From: CAYMDD01 sp964409675
GTDB lineage: Bacteria > Pseudomonadota > Alphaproteobacteria > Rickettsiales > SXRF01
Direction: 5' to 3'
Assembly (NCBI GenBank): GCA_964409675.1
Contig: CAYPEF010000041.1
Span: 1 to 16,970, forward strand
DNA: 16,970 bases
Part shown: in pieces, positions 1 to 6,650 of the stretch
Layout: every line of letters starts with the position of its first letter
How positions within the stretch are numbered: position 1 is the first letter of the stretch
Program-made: the position numbers and the translations under genes
Notes under the pieces: model-generated
The model's input: only the letters and a program-made list of their open reading frames with translations
Told to the model about the DNA's origin: nothing
Databases searched by the model: none

Positions 1-1
1 G

Positions 2-940
2 ATGTTCCAGATGACGTTTGGTATCATTACCTGCGCGCTGATTTTTGGTTCTATCGCTACCCGTATTAAATTTTCGGCAGCCATTGCTTTTATCGCCATC
101 TGGTTCACGCTGGTGTATGTACCCATCGCCCATTGGGTGTGGGGTCCTAAAGGCCTGCTCGGTGGTTTGGGTGTTGCAGATTACAAAGGCCTTCTCGGGT
201 TCGGCGCAACGCTCGACTTTGCAGGCGGCACGGTGGTGCATATCAACGCCGGCATCGCCGGCCTGGTGGCGGCGCTGGTGCTGGGAGCGCACAAAAATTT
301 CGGCACGCCGGATGAGGCGCCTAAGTATAATATTGTGTTCAGTGTGATCGGCGCATCGCTGCTGTGGGTGGGCTGGTTCGGCTTCAATGCCGGGTCGGCG
401 GTGAAGTCCAACGGCGCGGCGGGCATGGCTATGCTGGTGACGCATGTGGCAACCGCTATGGCGGCGCTGACCTGGATGACGATTGAATGGTCGCGCAAGG
501 GCAAGCCAAGCGTGATTGGCATCATCTCCGGCGCCGTAGCCGGGCTGGTGGCGATTACCCCGGCCTCCGGCTTTGTCGATCTAAGCGGAGCGCTGGTCAT
601 CGGCTTCTGCGCCGGCTTCTTCTGCTACTTAGGCGTGCAGGTGAAGCACAAATTCCGCTTCGACGACTCGCTGGACGTGTTCGGCGTGCACTGCATCGGC
701 GGTATCGTCGGCGCGCTGCTCACCGGCCTGCTGGCGGTGGAAGCGGTTGGCGGCAAGGCGGGCAGTGTCACCCAGTTCCTCGCCCAGTGCGAAGGCGTGG
801 TGGTGACGATCCTCTATAGCGGCATCGCTTCCTTCGTCATCCTGAAGGCGATTGACGTGATCATGGGCCTGCGCGTTGACGCGCGGACCGAAGAGGAAGG
901 CCTCGACATGGTCATCCACGGCGAAGCGGTACATACCTGA
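2..940 (+). CDS. amtB: Ammonium channel AmtB, 5'-truncated by the window edge
   Basis: This is an inner-membrane trimeric channel of the Amt/Rh family that conducts ammonium/ammonia. About 312 residues are visible. The reading frame is open to the window edge, and the Met at base 2 aligns with about residue 102 of E. coli AmtB, so the true start lies upstream. By hand alignment the pore residues are all kept: F2 and F6 (F103/F107), W47 (W148), D72 (D160), H80 (first pore His, H168), F128 and S132 (F215/S219) and H230 (second pore His, H318). The block DFAGGTVVH and the later DVFGVH are diagnostic. About 13 extra residues lie between W47 and D72 compared with E. coli. The C-terminal tail keeps the EEGLDMVIHGE pattern of the GlnK/PII-contacting region. 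A glnK gene commonly precedes amtB but would be outside the window. A terminator follows directly. Confidence 0.96.
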   Translation: MFQMTFGIITCALIFGSIATRIKFSAAIAFIAIWFTLVYVPIAHWVWGPKGLLGGLGVADYKGLLGFGATLDFAGGTVVHINAGIAGLVAALVLGAHKNFGTPDEAPKYNIVFSVIGASLLWVGWFGFNAGSAVKSNGAAGMAMLVTHVATAMAALTWMTIEWSRKGKPSVIGIISGAVAGLVAITPASGFVDLSGALVIGFCAGFFCYLGVQVKHKFRFDDSLDVFGVHCIGGIVGALLTGLLAVEAVGGKAGSVTQFLAQCEGVVVTILYSGIASFVILKAIDVIMGLRVDARTEEEGLDMVIHGEAVHT

Positions 941-957
941 TCGCAGCTGGATAAACT

Positions 958-993
958 AAAAAAGCCCCGGTTTTAGCGAACCGGGGCTTTTTT
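958..993 (+). terminator. Rho-independent terminator after amtB
   Basis: A 15-base arm (958-972) pairs perfectly with 979-993 around a six-base TTAGCG loop. The GCCCCGGTT core is flanked by an A-run on the left and a T-run on the right, so it can terminate transcription in either direction. It starts 18 bases after the amtB stop. Confidence 0.93.
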
Positions 994-1028
994 ACATGTA
1001 ATCTCTCAGCATTATATTTGCATTTTTT

Positions 1029-1111
1029 TGTCATGCCCGCGCAGGCGGGCATCCACCGCCCCGCGTCTGCGGTGCAAGAAGGACTGGATTACCGTTTTCG
1101 CTGGAATGACA
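1029..1111. repeat. Palindromic intergenic element of the GTCATkCCCGC type
   Basis: The outer arms 1029-1055 and 1085-1111 are imperfect inverted repeats matching at 20 of 27 positions by hand, and they begin and end with TGTCAT/ATGACA. The left arm itself contains a perfect 8-bp hairpin (ATGCCCGC, loop GCAG, 1033-1052). The middle contains a small ACCGC/GCGGT hairpin (1055-1059 with 1069-1073). The whole could fold like a cloverleaf. Elements with this left-arm sequence are, from memory, scattered in many copies between genes in alphaproteobacterial genomes. The right arm here is worn. Function is unknown and it encodes nothing. Confidence 0.7.
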
Positions 1112-1262
1112 TGCTTGATGACCTTAATGCTTGCAGTGAAGGCCTTCATCATCAGCATCCCGGATATTAGTATGCTGCCATATGGCATCCAGTTGTCGGG
1201 TCGCAAGTTGAATGTGGCGCGGTGGGAAAAAATATGCTGTAAGGGTGGCGGAAAGGTAAGCG

Positions 1263-1982
1263 ATGAACCTGCATAAATACGCGAAACCCGGGAATTTCCT
1301 GCGCATCTCGTTGCCGCTTGCGCGTTGGTCGGCTGTGCTGGCGGGGCTGTTGCTGGTGCCGGGGCTGGTGCTGGCGCTGAAGCTATCGCCGGCGGATTAT
1401 CAGCAAGGCGAGGGGGTGCGCATCATGTATGTGCATGTGCCGGCAGCGTGGATGTCGATGATGGTTTATAGCTGCATGGCAGTAAGCAGCGCCATGTATC
1501 TCATCTGGAAGCACCCGCTGGCCGATATTGCAGCGCGGGCGAGCGCGCCGGTGGGGGCGGCGTTTACCTTCATCTGCCTGTTCACCGGTTCGCTCTGGGG
1601 TAAGCCGATGTGGGGCGCATGGTGGGTGTGGGATGCGCGGCTGACCTCGGTGCTGGTGCTGTTCTTTCTTTATGTGGGATATATCGTGCTCTGCGATACG
1701 CTCGATGAATCCGAGCGCATGCGCAAGGCCTGCGCCGTGCTGGCGCTGATCGGGTTCGCCAACCTGCCGATTATCAAATTTTCCGTGGAATGGTGGAACA
1801 CATTGCACCAGCCCGCGAGCCTCATCCGCAGCGGCGGTGCATCCATCCATGATCCGCTGATGCTGGCGGCGCTCTTTTGCATGGGCCTGAGCTTTACCTG
1901 CCTCTTCATCAGCCTGCTGGCCGTGCGCATGCGCACGGATTTGCTGAACCTGAAAATCCAGCGTTTGCAGTGGCAGGCATAA
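1263..1982 (+). CDS. ccmC: Haem exporter protein CcmC (cytochrome c maturation)
   Basis: CcmC is an inner-membrane protein that presents periplasmic haem to the chaperone CcmE in the System I cytochrome c maturation pathway. The 239-residue length and roughly six membrane segments fit the family. The haem-handling signature is complete: the Trp-rich motif WGAWWVWDARLT at residues 117-128, and the two haem-ligand histidines H58 (in VHVP) and H182 (in WWNTLHQ), matching His60 and His184 of E. coli. The ATG start is preceded by a GGAAAGG ribosome site about seven bases away. No ccmD or other ccm gene follows; the downstream spacer is full of hairpins, so ccmC stands alone here. The upstream promoter was not identified. 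Confidence 0.96.
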   Translation: MNLHKYAKPGNFLRISLPLARWSAVLAGLLLVPGLVLALKLSPADYQQGEGVRIMYVHVPAAWMSMMVYSCMAVSSAMYLIWKHPLADIAARASAPVGAAFTFICLFTGSLWGKPMWGAWWVWDARLTSVLVLFFLYVGYIVLCDTLDESERMRKACAVLALIGFANLPIIKFSVEWWNTLHQPASLIRSGGASIHDPLMLAALFCMGLSFTCLFISLLAVRMRTDLLNLKIQRLQWQA

Positions 1983-1989
1983 CCATTTC

Positions 1990-2012
1990 CCCTCTCCCTT
2001 GAGGGGAGAGGG
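1990..2012. repeat. 9-bp GC hairpin after ccmC
   Basis: CCCTCTCCC (1990-1998) pairs perfectly with GGGAGAGGG (2004-2012) around a TTGAG loop, starting eight bases after the ccmC stop. It has no real T-run, so it is a poor intrinsic terminator. It could protect the ccmC mRNA 3' end. The sequence resembles short C-rich/G-rich palindromes often dispersed in proteobacterial spacers. Confidence 0.7.
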
Positions 2013-2014
2013 TT

Positions 2015-2050
2015 GCATTTGCTTGAATCGCTTTAGCAATTAGCAAATGC
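2015..2050. repeat. Inverted repeat GCATTTGCT / AGCAAATGC
   Basis: Two perfect 9-base arms (2015-2023 and 2042-2050) are separated by 18 bases. The left arm begins two bases after the preceding GC hairpin. The loop contains a GANTC site (2025-2029). Confidence 0.6.
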
Positions 2051-2098
2051 TGGGTGACAGCGGCTGCGGCTCAATCGACAGGCCTTTCACCCCCATCA

Positions 2099-2132
2099 AG
2101 ATTCGCTAAGCACTAAAGTGCTAAGCGAATCT
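2099..2132. repeat. Long imperfect inverted repeat in the ccmC-fdxA spacer
   Basis: The arms 2099-2114 and 2117-2132 pair at 15 of 16 positions around a two-base AA centre. Each arm carries one GANTC site (2100-2104 and 2127-2131), placed symmetrically; GANTC is the target of the alphaproteobacterial CcrM methylase. No T-run follows, so it does not look like a classic terminator. It could be a protein-binding site, an mRNA stability element or part of a small mobile repeat. Confidence 0.7.
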
Positions 2133-2134
2133 AT

Positions 2135-2157
2135 CCTCCCCCCCTTCAGGGGGAGGG
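2135..2157. repeat. 8-bp G/C hairpin upstream of fdxA
   Basis: CCTCCCCC (2135-2142) pairs with GGGGGAGG (2149-2156) around CCTTCA, two bases after the preceding inverted repeat. It resembles the hairpin at 1990-2012 in its C-rich/G-rich arms, so the two bracket the spacer. Confidence 0.6.
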
Positions 2158-2167
2158 AAAACGGAGG

Positions 2168-2195
2168 TTGCAAGTTTTGGCGGGGGGATTATATT
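2168..2195 (+). promoter_or_regulatory. Possible sigma-70-type promoter for fdxA
   Basis: TTGCAA (2168-2173, four of six matches to the -35 consensus) lies 16 bases before TATATT (2190-2195, five of six matches to the -10 consensus). Transcription would begin about 25 bases before the fdxA start codon. It lies just after the last spacer hairpin, so those hairpins would be outside the fdxA mRNA. This is a pattern match only. Confidence 0.4.
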
Positions 2196-2228
2196 CCGGC
2201 GGTAACCTTAATTCATAAATGGAAGACC

Positions 2229-2567
2229 ATGACCTTCGTCGTTACCGATGCCTGCGTGAAATGCAAATATACCGATTGCGTGGAAGTCTGCCCGGTGGAT
2301 TGTTTTTATGAGGGCGAGAACATGCTGGTGATCAACCCCGATGAATGCATCGACTGCGGGGTGTGCGAGCCGGAATGCCCGGTGGAGGCGATCCGTCCTG
2401 AGTCGGATGACTTACTGAAATGGGTGGAAGTGGCGCGCGCCCATGCACCCAACTGGCCGAACCTGACGGTAAAAAAACCGGAACTGCCGGACGCGGAAGA
2501 GTTCAAGGGCAAGGAAGGCAAGTTCGAGCAATTTTTCAGTGACAAGCCCGGAACGGGGAATCCTTAA
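2229..2567 (+). CDS. fdxA: 7Fe ferredoxin FdxA ([3Fe-4S][4Fe-4S])
   Basis: This is a small soluble electron carrier of 112 residues. The cysteine pattern matches Azotobacter FdI with an offset of one: C9, C17 and C50 for the 3Fe-4S cluster, and C21, C40, C43 and C46 for the 4Fe-4S cluster, with C12 and C25 as extra cysteines. The segments KCKYTDCVEVCPVDCFYEGEN and CIDCGVCEPECP are near-invariant in the family. The frame is open upstream to 2118, but I chose the ATG at 2229 because the family starts with M-T-(Y/F)-V-V-T and GGAAG lies just before it; upstream codons run through the hairpin array. The C-terminal acidic tail is usual for the long alphaproteobacterial and Azotobacter type. The electron partners are not indicated by the neighbours. 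Confidence 0.96.
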   Translation: MTFVVTDACVKCKYTDCVEVCPVDCFYEGENMLVINPDECIDCGVCEPECPVEAIRPESDDLLKWVEVARAHAPNWPNLTVKKPELPDAEEFKGKEGKFEQFFSDKPGTGNP

Positions 2568-3040
2568 ACACCGATGCCTGCGCTCTGGCCGCGCGCCATG
2601 CCGGTGACAGCGGGGGTAATAGGTGCTTTGAAGTCACCCAAATTATCGACGGAAACAACCTGCATATTTTGTACGGTATTGATGGATGTAGCAGAAGTAG
2701 CCGCAGCAAAATTCGTTTGAATTTCCTTTACCATATCCAGCGCAGTGCCGGGGAGCGAAACGGCAATATTTTGTGCCTGTGCGATGGATTCCTGCTTAGT
2801 AGGTAGAGTGGGGGTAACTGCGGGACTTGCAGCAGGTGAAAATCCTGGGTCATAACCGCCGCCGCGGGTGCTAGCCAAGGCAACGCCGCCTGCGGATTTA
2901 CTGCCACCGAATCCACCACCGAGAAGGCTGCCGAATAGGGCATCAAGCTTTTGGCCAACAAACTCGACGGCTGCATTGCCAAGTTCATTAATGCGCTCAA
3001 CTATAGCGGCTTGTATAGGGAGTGGATCTTCAACGGCCAT
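2564..3040 (-). CDS. Uncharacterised Gly/Ala/Ser-rich protein
   Basis: I do not recognise this 158-residue protein. There is no signal peptide and no clear membrane segment. Residues 8-42 could form an amphipathic helix (AAIVERINELGNAAVEF), followed by a Gly-rich stretch (about 41-63), a Pro/Ser/Thr-rich linker (about 64-82) and a second possible helix (about 83-115). The C-terminus is low in charge. There are no Cys residues and no recognisable catalytic motif. The stop codon overlaps that of fdxA inside one TTAA, tail to tail. Upstream, a perfect TATAAT and the shared 22-bp motif support real transcription. Base composition looks more AT-rich than in the neighbouring genes, so it may be a lineage-specific or acquired gene. 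A structural or secreted role is possible but unsupported. Confidence 0.65.
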   Translation of the reverse strand: MAVEDPLPIQAAIVERINELGNAAVEFVGQKLDALFGSLLGGGFGGSKSAGGVALASTRGGGYDPGFSPAASPAVTPTLPTKQESIAQAQNIAVSLPGTALDMVKEIQTNFAAATSATSINTVQNMQVVSVDNLGDFKAPITPAVTGMARGQSAGIGV

Positions 3041-3066
3041 GCGCTATTCCATATTTCTTTCAGTCT

Positions 3067-3072
3067 ATTATA
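3067..3072 (-). promoter_or_regulatory. Perfect -10 hexamer upstream of the orphan gene
   Basis: Read on the minus strand this is TATAAT, ending 26 bases before the start codon at 3040. No TTGACA-like -35 lies at the right distance; the position is occupied by the ATCAAA block of the shared motif. This suggests a promoter that needs an activator or is controlled at the -35. Confidence 0.45.
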
Positions 3073-3075
3073 TTG

Positions 3076-3097
3076 GAAATATATGTCACTTTGATGA
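3076..3097 (-). promoter_or_regulatory. Shared 22-bp two-block motif, copy A
   Basis: On the plus strand this reads GAAATATATGT, three bases, TTTGATGA. The same two blocks with the same three-base gap occur at 15197-15218. Here the motif sits three bases above the TATAAT, covering the -35 position of the minus-strand orphan gene. It fits an operator or activator site. Confidence 0.5.
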
Positions 3098-3106
3098 CAG
3101 CTTTTC

Positions 3107-3598
3107 TTATTTCTGCACCTCCCCCAGCACTTGCGCCACGTGCCCGTCCACTTTCACCTTATTCCACACACGCTTAATCACCCCGTCCGGGCCAATCAGG
3201 AGGGTGGTGCGGTCGATGCCCATGTATTTTTTGCCGTACATGCTTTTTTCTACCCAGACGCCGTAATCTTCGCAGGTCTTGCCGGTTTCATCGGAGGCTA
3301 AGGTAAAGGGAAGGCAGTATTTTTCCTTGAATTTCTCGTGGCTTTTCACGGAATCCTTGGAAATGCCGATGATGGCGGTGTTGGCGGCGGTGAATTCGGC
3401 CATATGGTCGCGGAAATCCTTGGCTTCGATGGTGCAGCCAGGGGTGTCGTCCTTGGGGTAGAAATAGACCACCACGTTTTTGCCCTTGAGGGCGGAGAGG
3501 CTGATGCTGCCGCCGCCGTCCACGGCCAGGGTGAAATCCGGGGCTTTATCGCCGGCGGCGAGGGAGGGGGAGGCGCTGGGGGCGGTGGATGCGGGCAT
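3107..3598 (-). CDS. bcp: Peroxiredoxin of the Bcp/PrxQ family
   Basis: This thiol peroxidase of 163 residues reduces hydrogen peroxide and organic hydroperoxides in the cytoplasm. The active site DDTPGCT places the peroxidatic cysteine at C55, with conserved T52, P53 and R130 (in GIDRTT). Downstream features such as GVWVEKSMYGKKYMGI are typical of the family. The usual resolving cysteine five residues later (TPGCxxxxC) is absent: K60 takes its place. C95 and C109 remain as possible resolving residues; otherwise the enzyme would act as a 1-Cys type. The start ATG has GAAGG about eight bases upstream; the N-terminus is about 12 residues longer than the core, rich in Ala, Ser and Pro. It lies 58 bases after glnE on the same strand, a pairing also found in other alphaproteobacteria, and may be cotranscribed with it. 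Confidence 0.94.
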   Translation of the reverse strand: MPASTAPSASPSLAAGDKAPDFTLAVDGGGSISLSALKGKNVVVYFYPKDDTPGCTIEAKDFRDHMAEFTAANTAIIGISKDSVKSHEKFKEKYCLPFTLASDETGKTCEDYGVWVEKSMYGKKYMGIDRTTLLIGPDGVIKRVWNKVKVDGHVAQVLGEVQK

Positions 3599-3656
3599 GG
3601 CTTATACCTTCGGTTGAGTTAGGATTCCCCGCGCTGCTTGGAATGGCAAGGGAGAA

Positions 3657-6557
3657 TCAGGCAATCCATTGCTTATAGGCTTTTTCCACCCGGCTTTCAA
3701 CCGTGCGCAGCTGATCTTCCAGCTGCGTAAATGTTTCGCAGTGCAGGGTTTTGGCGAGCAGGGTTTTGAGGCCGGGCAGGGCGGTGTCGGGGTTGAAATC
3801 GCCGGGGGCGCTCAGGCGCAGCATGTTGAACAGCTGCACCAGGAAGCGGTTATCGTTGGCAAGTGAATTATCCGGCAGCAGACCGAGGGCTTGCGCCGCT
3901 TCCAGAATATCGGCGCTGCTGCGCTTGAGTAATTTGGGCTGCTGCGCGGCGTGGCGAAGCAGCAGGAATTGGGCGATGAAATCTACATCCATCAGCCCGC
4001 CGCGCGCGTATTTAATGTCCCAATGGTTCGCTGCGGGAAATTCTTTGGCCGTGCGCTCGCGCATGTCCTGCGCATCGGCGGCGAGTTTTTGCGCGTCGCG
4101 CGGAGTGCTGAGGACGGATTGGATGAAGCGGTCCACTTCCGGGATCAGGCTTGCGTCACCTACGCAGACACGGCCTTTGGTGAGCGCCATGAATTCGAAG
4201 GTCCAGGCGAGTTCGGTGAAGTAATGGCGCATGGCCTGGAAGCTGACGGCCAGCAACCCCTGCTTGCCGGAAGGGCGCAGGCGCGTATCCACCTCATAGA
4301 GCAATCCTTCCTTGCTGAGTGAAGTGATGGCCGAAAGCAGGCGCTGGCTGAAGCGGTTGTAATAGACGCTGGCGGAATAGGGCTTTTCGCCGTCGGAGAG
4401 GCGGTCGAAATCGGGTACGTCGTAAATGAATACCAAATCAAGATCGGAGCCGAAGGTAACTTCGCGGCTGCCGAGCTTGCCCAACGCCAGAATGCAGAAG
4501 CGGCTGCCTTCGATGCGCCCATAAGTGCGGCTGAATTCTTCCTGCACGATGGCAAGCGTGTGCGCCAGTATCACGTCGGCAAGATCGGAGAGGAAGGGGC
4601 CGCTCGCTTCGGCGGTTATCATGCCGCGCAGCAGCTGCACGCCCGCCTGGAACTGTTTTTCGTTTTTGAAGCGGCGCAGCATGTCGAGCTTTTCTTCCAG
4701 ATGCGCGGCCACTTCTAGCATGCGCTCCAGTTGGGTGCTTAAGCTTGGCTTGTCCGGCAGGGGGTCGTAAAACCCGGCATAAAGCACGCCTTCGATCAGG
4801 TCGGGGTGGCGGCTTAAGGTTTCAGCGAGCATGGGGGCGCTGCCCATGATGTCGGCGATCAGCTTGAGCAGGCCGGTATTGGCGGTGAAGAGGGAAAACA
4901 GCTGCACGCCGGCGGGCAGGTGGCGCAGAAATTCATCGAACTTGATAAACGCCGCATCCGGGTTGGCGGTTTCAGCGAGGTGCTTGAGCAGGGCGGGCAT
5001 GAGTTCGGTGAGCAGCTCGCGCGCGCGCTTGGTGCGGGTGCAGCGGCGCGAGCCGTGATGCCAGCCCATCACCGTGTCCGAGACTGCTTCGGGGTGTTTA
5101 TAGCCAAGACGGGTGAGAGTGCTGATGGTGCCGGGGTCGTGGTTGGTGCCGGTGAAGACAAGGTTTCCTTCATCGCCCAGCGTGTCGGCGGTGCGGAAGG
5201 AGGAGGCGAAGATGGTATGCACGGCGTGCAGGTGCGAGGTGAGCAGGTCGCCGAAGGAAGCGATGTCGTCGAAGCCCATGAAACGGGCGATGTGCAGGAT
5301 GCCTGATTCCTGCTCGGGCAGGGAGTGGGTCTGCTGGTCTTCCACCATTTGCAGGCGGTGCTCCAGTGTGCGCAGGAACACGTAAGCTTCAGTAAGGCTG
5401 CGGCGCTTATTCTCATCGATCAGGCCGAGTTCGCACAGGCGGTTGAGCGTCTCGCAGGTGCCGCGCAGGCGAAGCGCCGGCTCGCGTCCGCCCCAGATCA
5501 GCTGGTGCACCTGCACGTAGAACTCAATCTCGCGGATACCGCCGAGGCCGAGCTTGATGTTGTGGCCGGGCACGCTGATTTCCGCGCCCAGGCGGTGGTC
5601 CATCTGGCGCTTGATGGAGTGGATGTCATTGATGGCGGCGAAATCGAGGTGCCTTCGCCACATGAAAGGGATGAGCTGGCGCATGAATTCCTGCCCTGCC
5701 TCGCGGTCGCCGGTGATCTGGCGGGCCTTGATCATGGCGGCGCGCTCCCAGTTCTGGCCGACGCTCTCGTAATAATACAGCGCGGCGGTGACGGTGACGG
5801 CGGGCGGGGTGGACGCCGGGTCCGGGCGCAGGCGAAGGTCGGTGCGGAAGACATAGCCGTCTTTCGTGCGCTCCTGCAGGAGCATTACCAGATCATGGCT
5901 CAGGCGGTTCATGAATTTCTGTTCGCTGAGGCGGCCCGGGTAGGCGATGCGTTCCTTTTCGTAAAAAATAATTAAGTCAATATCGCTGGAATAATTCAGC
6001 TCATATGCCCCGAGCTTGCCCATGCCGAGGATGATGATGCCGCTGGCCTGCAAGGGATGTTCCGGGATTGGCAGTATAATGTCGCCGCGTCTATGCGCGG
6101 ATATGAGCAGTAGGGTTAACGAGAGTTCCACGCAGAGATCGGCGAATTCGCTTAAGCATTGCGTGACCTGCGGCAGGCTCCACCAGCCCGCAATGTCGGC
6201 GCAGGCGGCGAGCAAAGCCATGCGGCCCTTGGCAAGGCGCAGCAGGCGCATGAAGGCAGCCTGATCGTCAGTGGCGGCGGCTTGCGCGCGCAGCCGCGTC
6301 ATCTCGGACTGCGCAGTTGCATCCGCGCCGAGGGTTGCGCATTGCTTCAGGATATCGGGGTGCTGTATCAGCAGGCGGGAAAGATAGGGTGAAAAGCGGA
6401 ATACGGTATGCAGGGCACTGGAGGAGGCATCCGCAGCGGCGGTAAGCATCCAGCTTCGCAGATCGGCGGAAGCCTGTTTTTCCGCGCATTCGCGCCACTG
6501 TGCGAGCCAGGCGGGCCCGGGTTCGCCCAAAGGGATGATATTCGGAGATTCCTGCAT
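3657..6557 (-). CDS. glnE: Bifunctional glutamine synthetase adenylyltransferase/deadenylylase
   Basis: GlnE adds AMP to, or removes it from, glutamine synthetase in response to PII state and glutamine, switching ammonium assimilation off or on. The 966 residues match the full two-domain family (about 946 in E. coli). The N-terminal deadenylylase nucleotidyltransferase core has GMGKLGAYELNYSSDIDL at 178-195, with metal-binding D192 and D194. The C-terminal adenylyltransferase core has LGKLGSREVTFGSDLDL at 692-708, with D705 and D707. Helical regions follow each core, and neither half is broken. The chosen ATG has no clear Shine-Dalgarno sequence. The gene is divergent from the AsmA-like gene across 93 bases. 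Together with amtB at the left edge it shows an intact PII-controlled nitrogen circuit, though the two genes are not adjacent. Confidence 0.97.
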   Translation of the reverse strand: MQESPNIIPLGEPGPAWLAQWRECAEKQASADLRSWMLTAAADASSSALHTVFRFSPYLSRLLIQHPDILKQCATLGADATAQSEMTRLRAQAAATDDQAAFMRLLRLAKGRMALLAACADIAGWWSLPQVTQCLSEFADLCVELSLTLLLISAHRRGDIILPIPEHPLQASGIIILGMGKLGAYELNYSSDIDLIIFYEKERIAYPGRLSEQKFMNRLSHDLVMLLQERTKDGYVFRTDLRLRPDPASTPPAVTVTAALYYYESVGQNWERAAMIKARQITGDREAGQEFMRQLIPFMWRRHLDFAAINDIHSIKRQMDHRLGAEISVPGHNIKLGLGGIREIEFYVQVHQLIWGGREPALRLRGTCETLNRLCELGLIDENKRRSLTEAYVFLRTLEHRLQMVEDQQTHSLPEQESGILHIARFMGFDDIASFGDLLTSHLHAVHTIFASSFRTADTLGDEGNLVFTGTNHDPGTISTLTRLGYKHPEAVSDTVMGWHHGSRRCTRTKRARELLTELMPALLKHLAETANPDAAFIKFDEFLRHLPAGVQLFSLFTANTGLLKLIADIMGSAPMLAETLSRHPDLIEGVLYAGFYDPLPDKPSLSTQLERMLEVAAHLEEKLDMLRRFKNEKQFQAGVQLLRGMITAEASGPFLSDLADVILAHTLAIVQEEFSRTYGRIEGSRFCILALGKLGSREVTFGSDLDLVFIYDVPDFDRLSDGEKPYSASVYYNRFSQRLLSAITSLSKEGLLYEVDTRLRPSGKQGLLAVSFQAMRHYFTELAWTFEFMALTKGRVCVGDASLIPEVDRFIQSVLSTPRDAQKLAADAQDMRERTAKEFPAANHWDIKYARGGLMDVDFIAQFLLLRHAAQQPKLLKRSSADILEAAQALGLLPDNSLANDNRFLVQLFNMLRLSAPGDFNPDTALPGLKTLLAKTLHCETFTQLEDQLRTVESRVEKAYKQWIA

Positions 6558-6572
6558 GATTTGCGTTGCTAA

Positions 6573-6600
6573 TTAACCAATAGTTAGAGATCTCTATAGC
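6573..6600. promoter_or_regulatory. Divergent glnE / AsmA-like control region
   Basis: The 93-base gap holds a 12-bp perfect palindrome, TAGAGATCTCTA (6585-6596). Overlapping it is TTAA-N7-TTAG (6573-6587), one base off the CtrA consensus. For the plus-strand gene, TTAACC (6573-6578) and TATAGC (6595-6600) are 16 bases apart and could be a weak promoter. A protein bound to the palindrome could influence both genes. All of this is pattern-based. Confidence 0.35.
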
Positions 6601-6650
6601 ATGATACACTCACGCTCACTACTCTCTATTCTACTCCCCATGAGGCATGC

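Larger units (their letters stand above)
941..1262. other. Spacer between amtB and ccmC (322 bases)
   Basis: This spacer holds the amtB terminator (958-993), a palindromic dispersed repeat (1029-1111) and about 150 bases before ccmC. In that last part the 12-bp perfect palindrome TGCCATATGGCA lies at 1176-1187, about 75 bases before the ccmC start, and could be an operator. I see no convincing -35/-10 pair. The 82-codon open frame at 1028-1276 runs through the repeat and overlaps the ccmC start, and I do not regard it as a gene. Confidence 0.6.

Noticed and set aside
1028..1276. 82-codon plus-strand frame starting MSCPRRRAS
   Set aside because: It starts inside the dispersed palindrome and overlaps the ccmC start. 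Such Arg-rich frames are typical by-products of this repeat type.
1383..2039. 218-codon minus-strand frame opposite ccmC
   Set aside because: It is rich in His, Arg and Gln, as expected from reading a GC-rich gene backwards; ccmC is clearly the real gene.
2118..2228. 37-codon N-terminal extension of fdxA
   Set aside because: It runs through the hairpins, has no family support, and the known N-terminus MTFVVTDAC begins at 2229 after GGAAG.
5325..5975. 216-codon plus-strand frame opposite glnE
   Set aside because: Shadow of the conserved glnE codons; no start signals and no recognisable protein.
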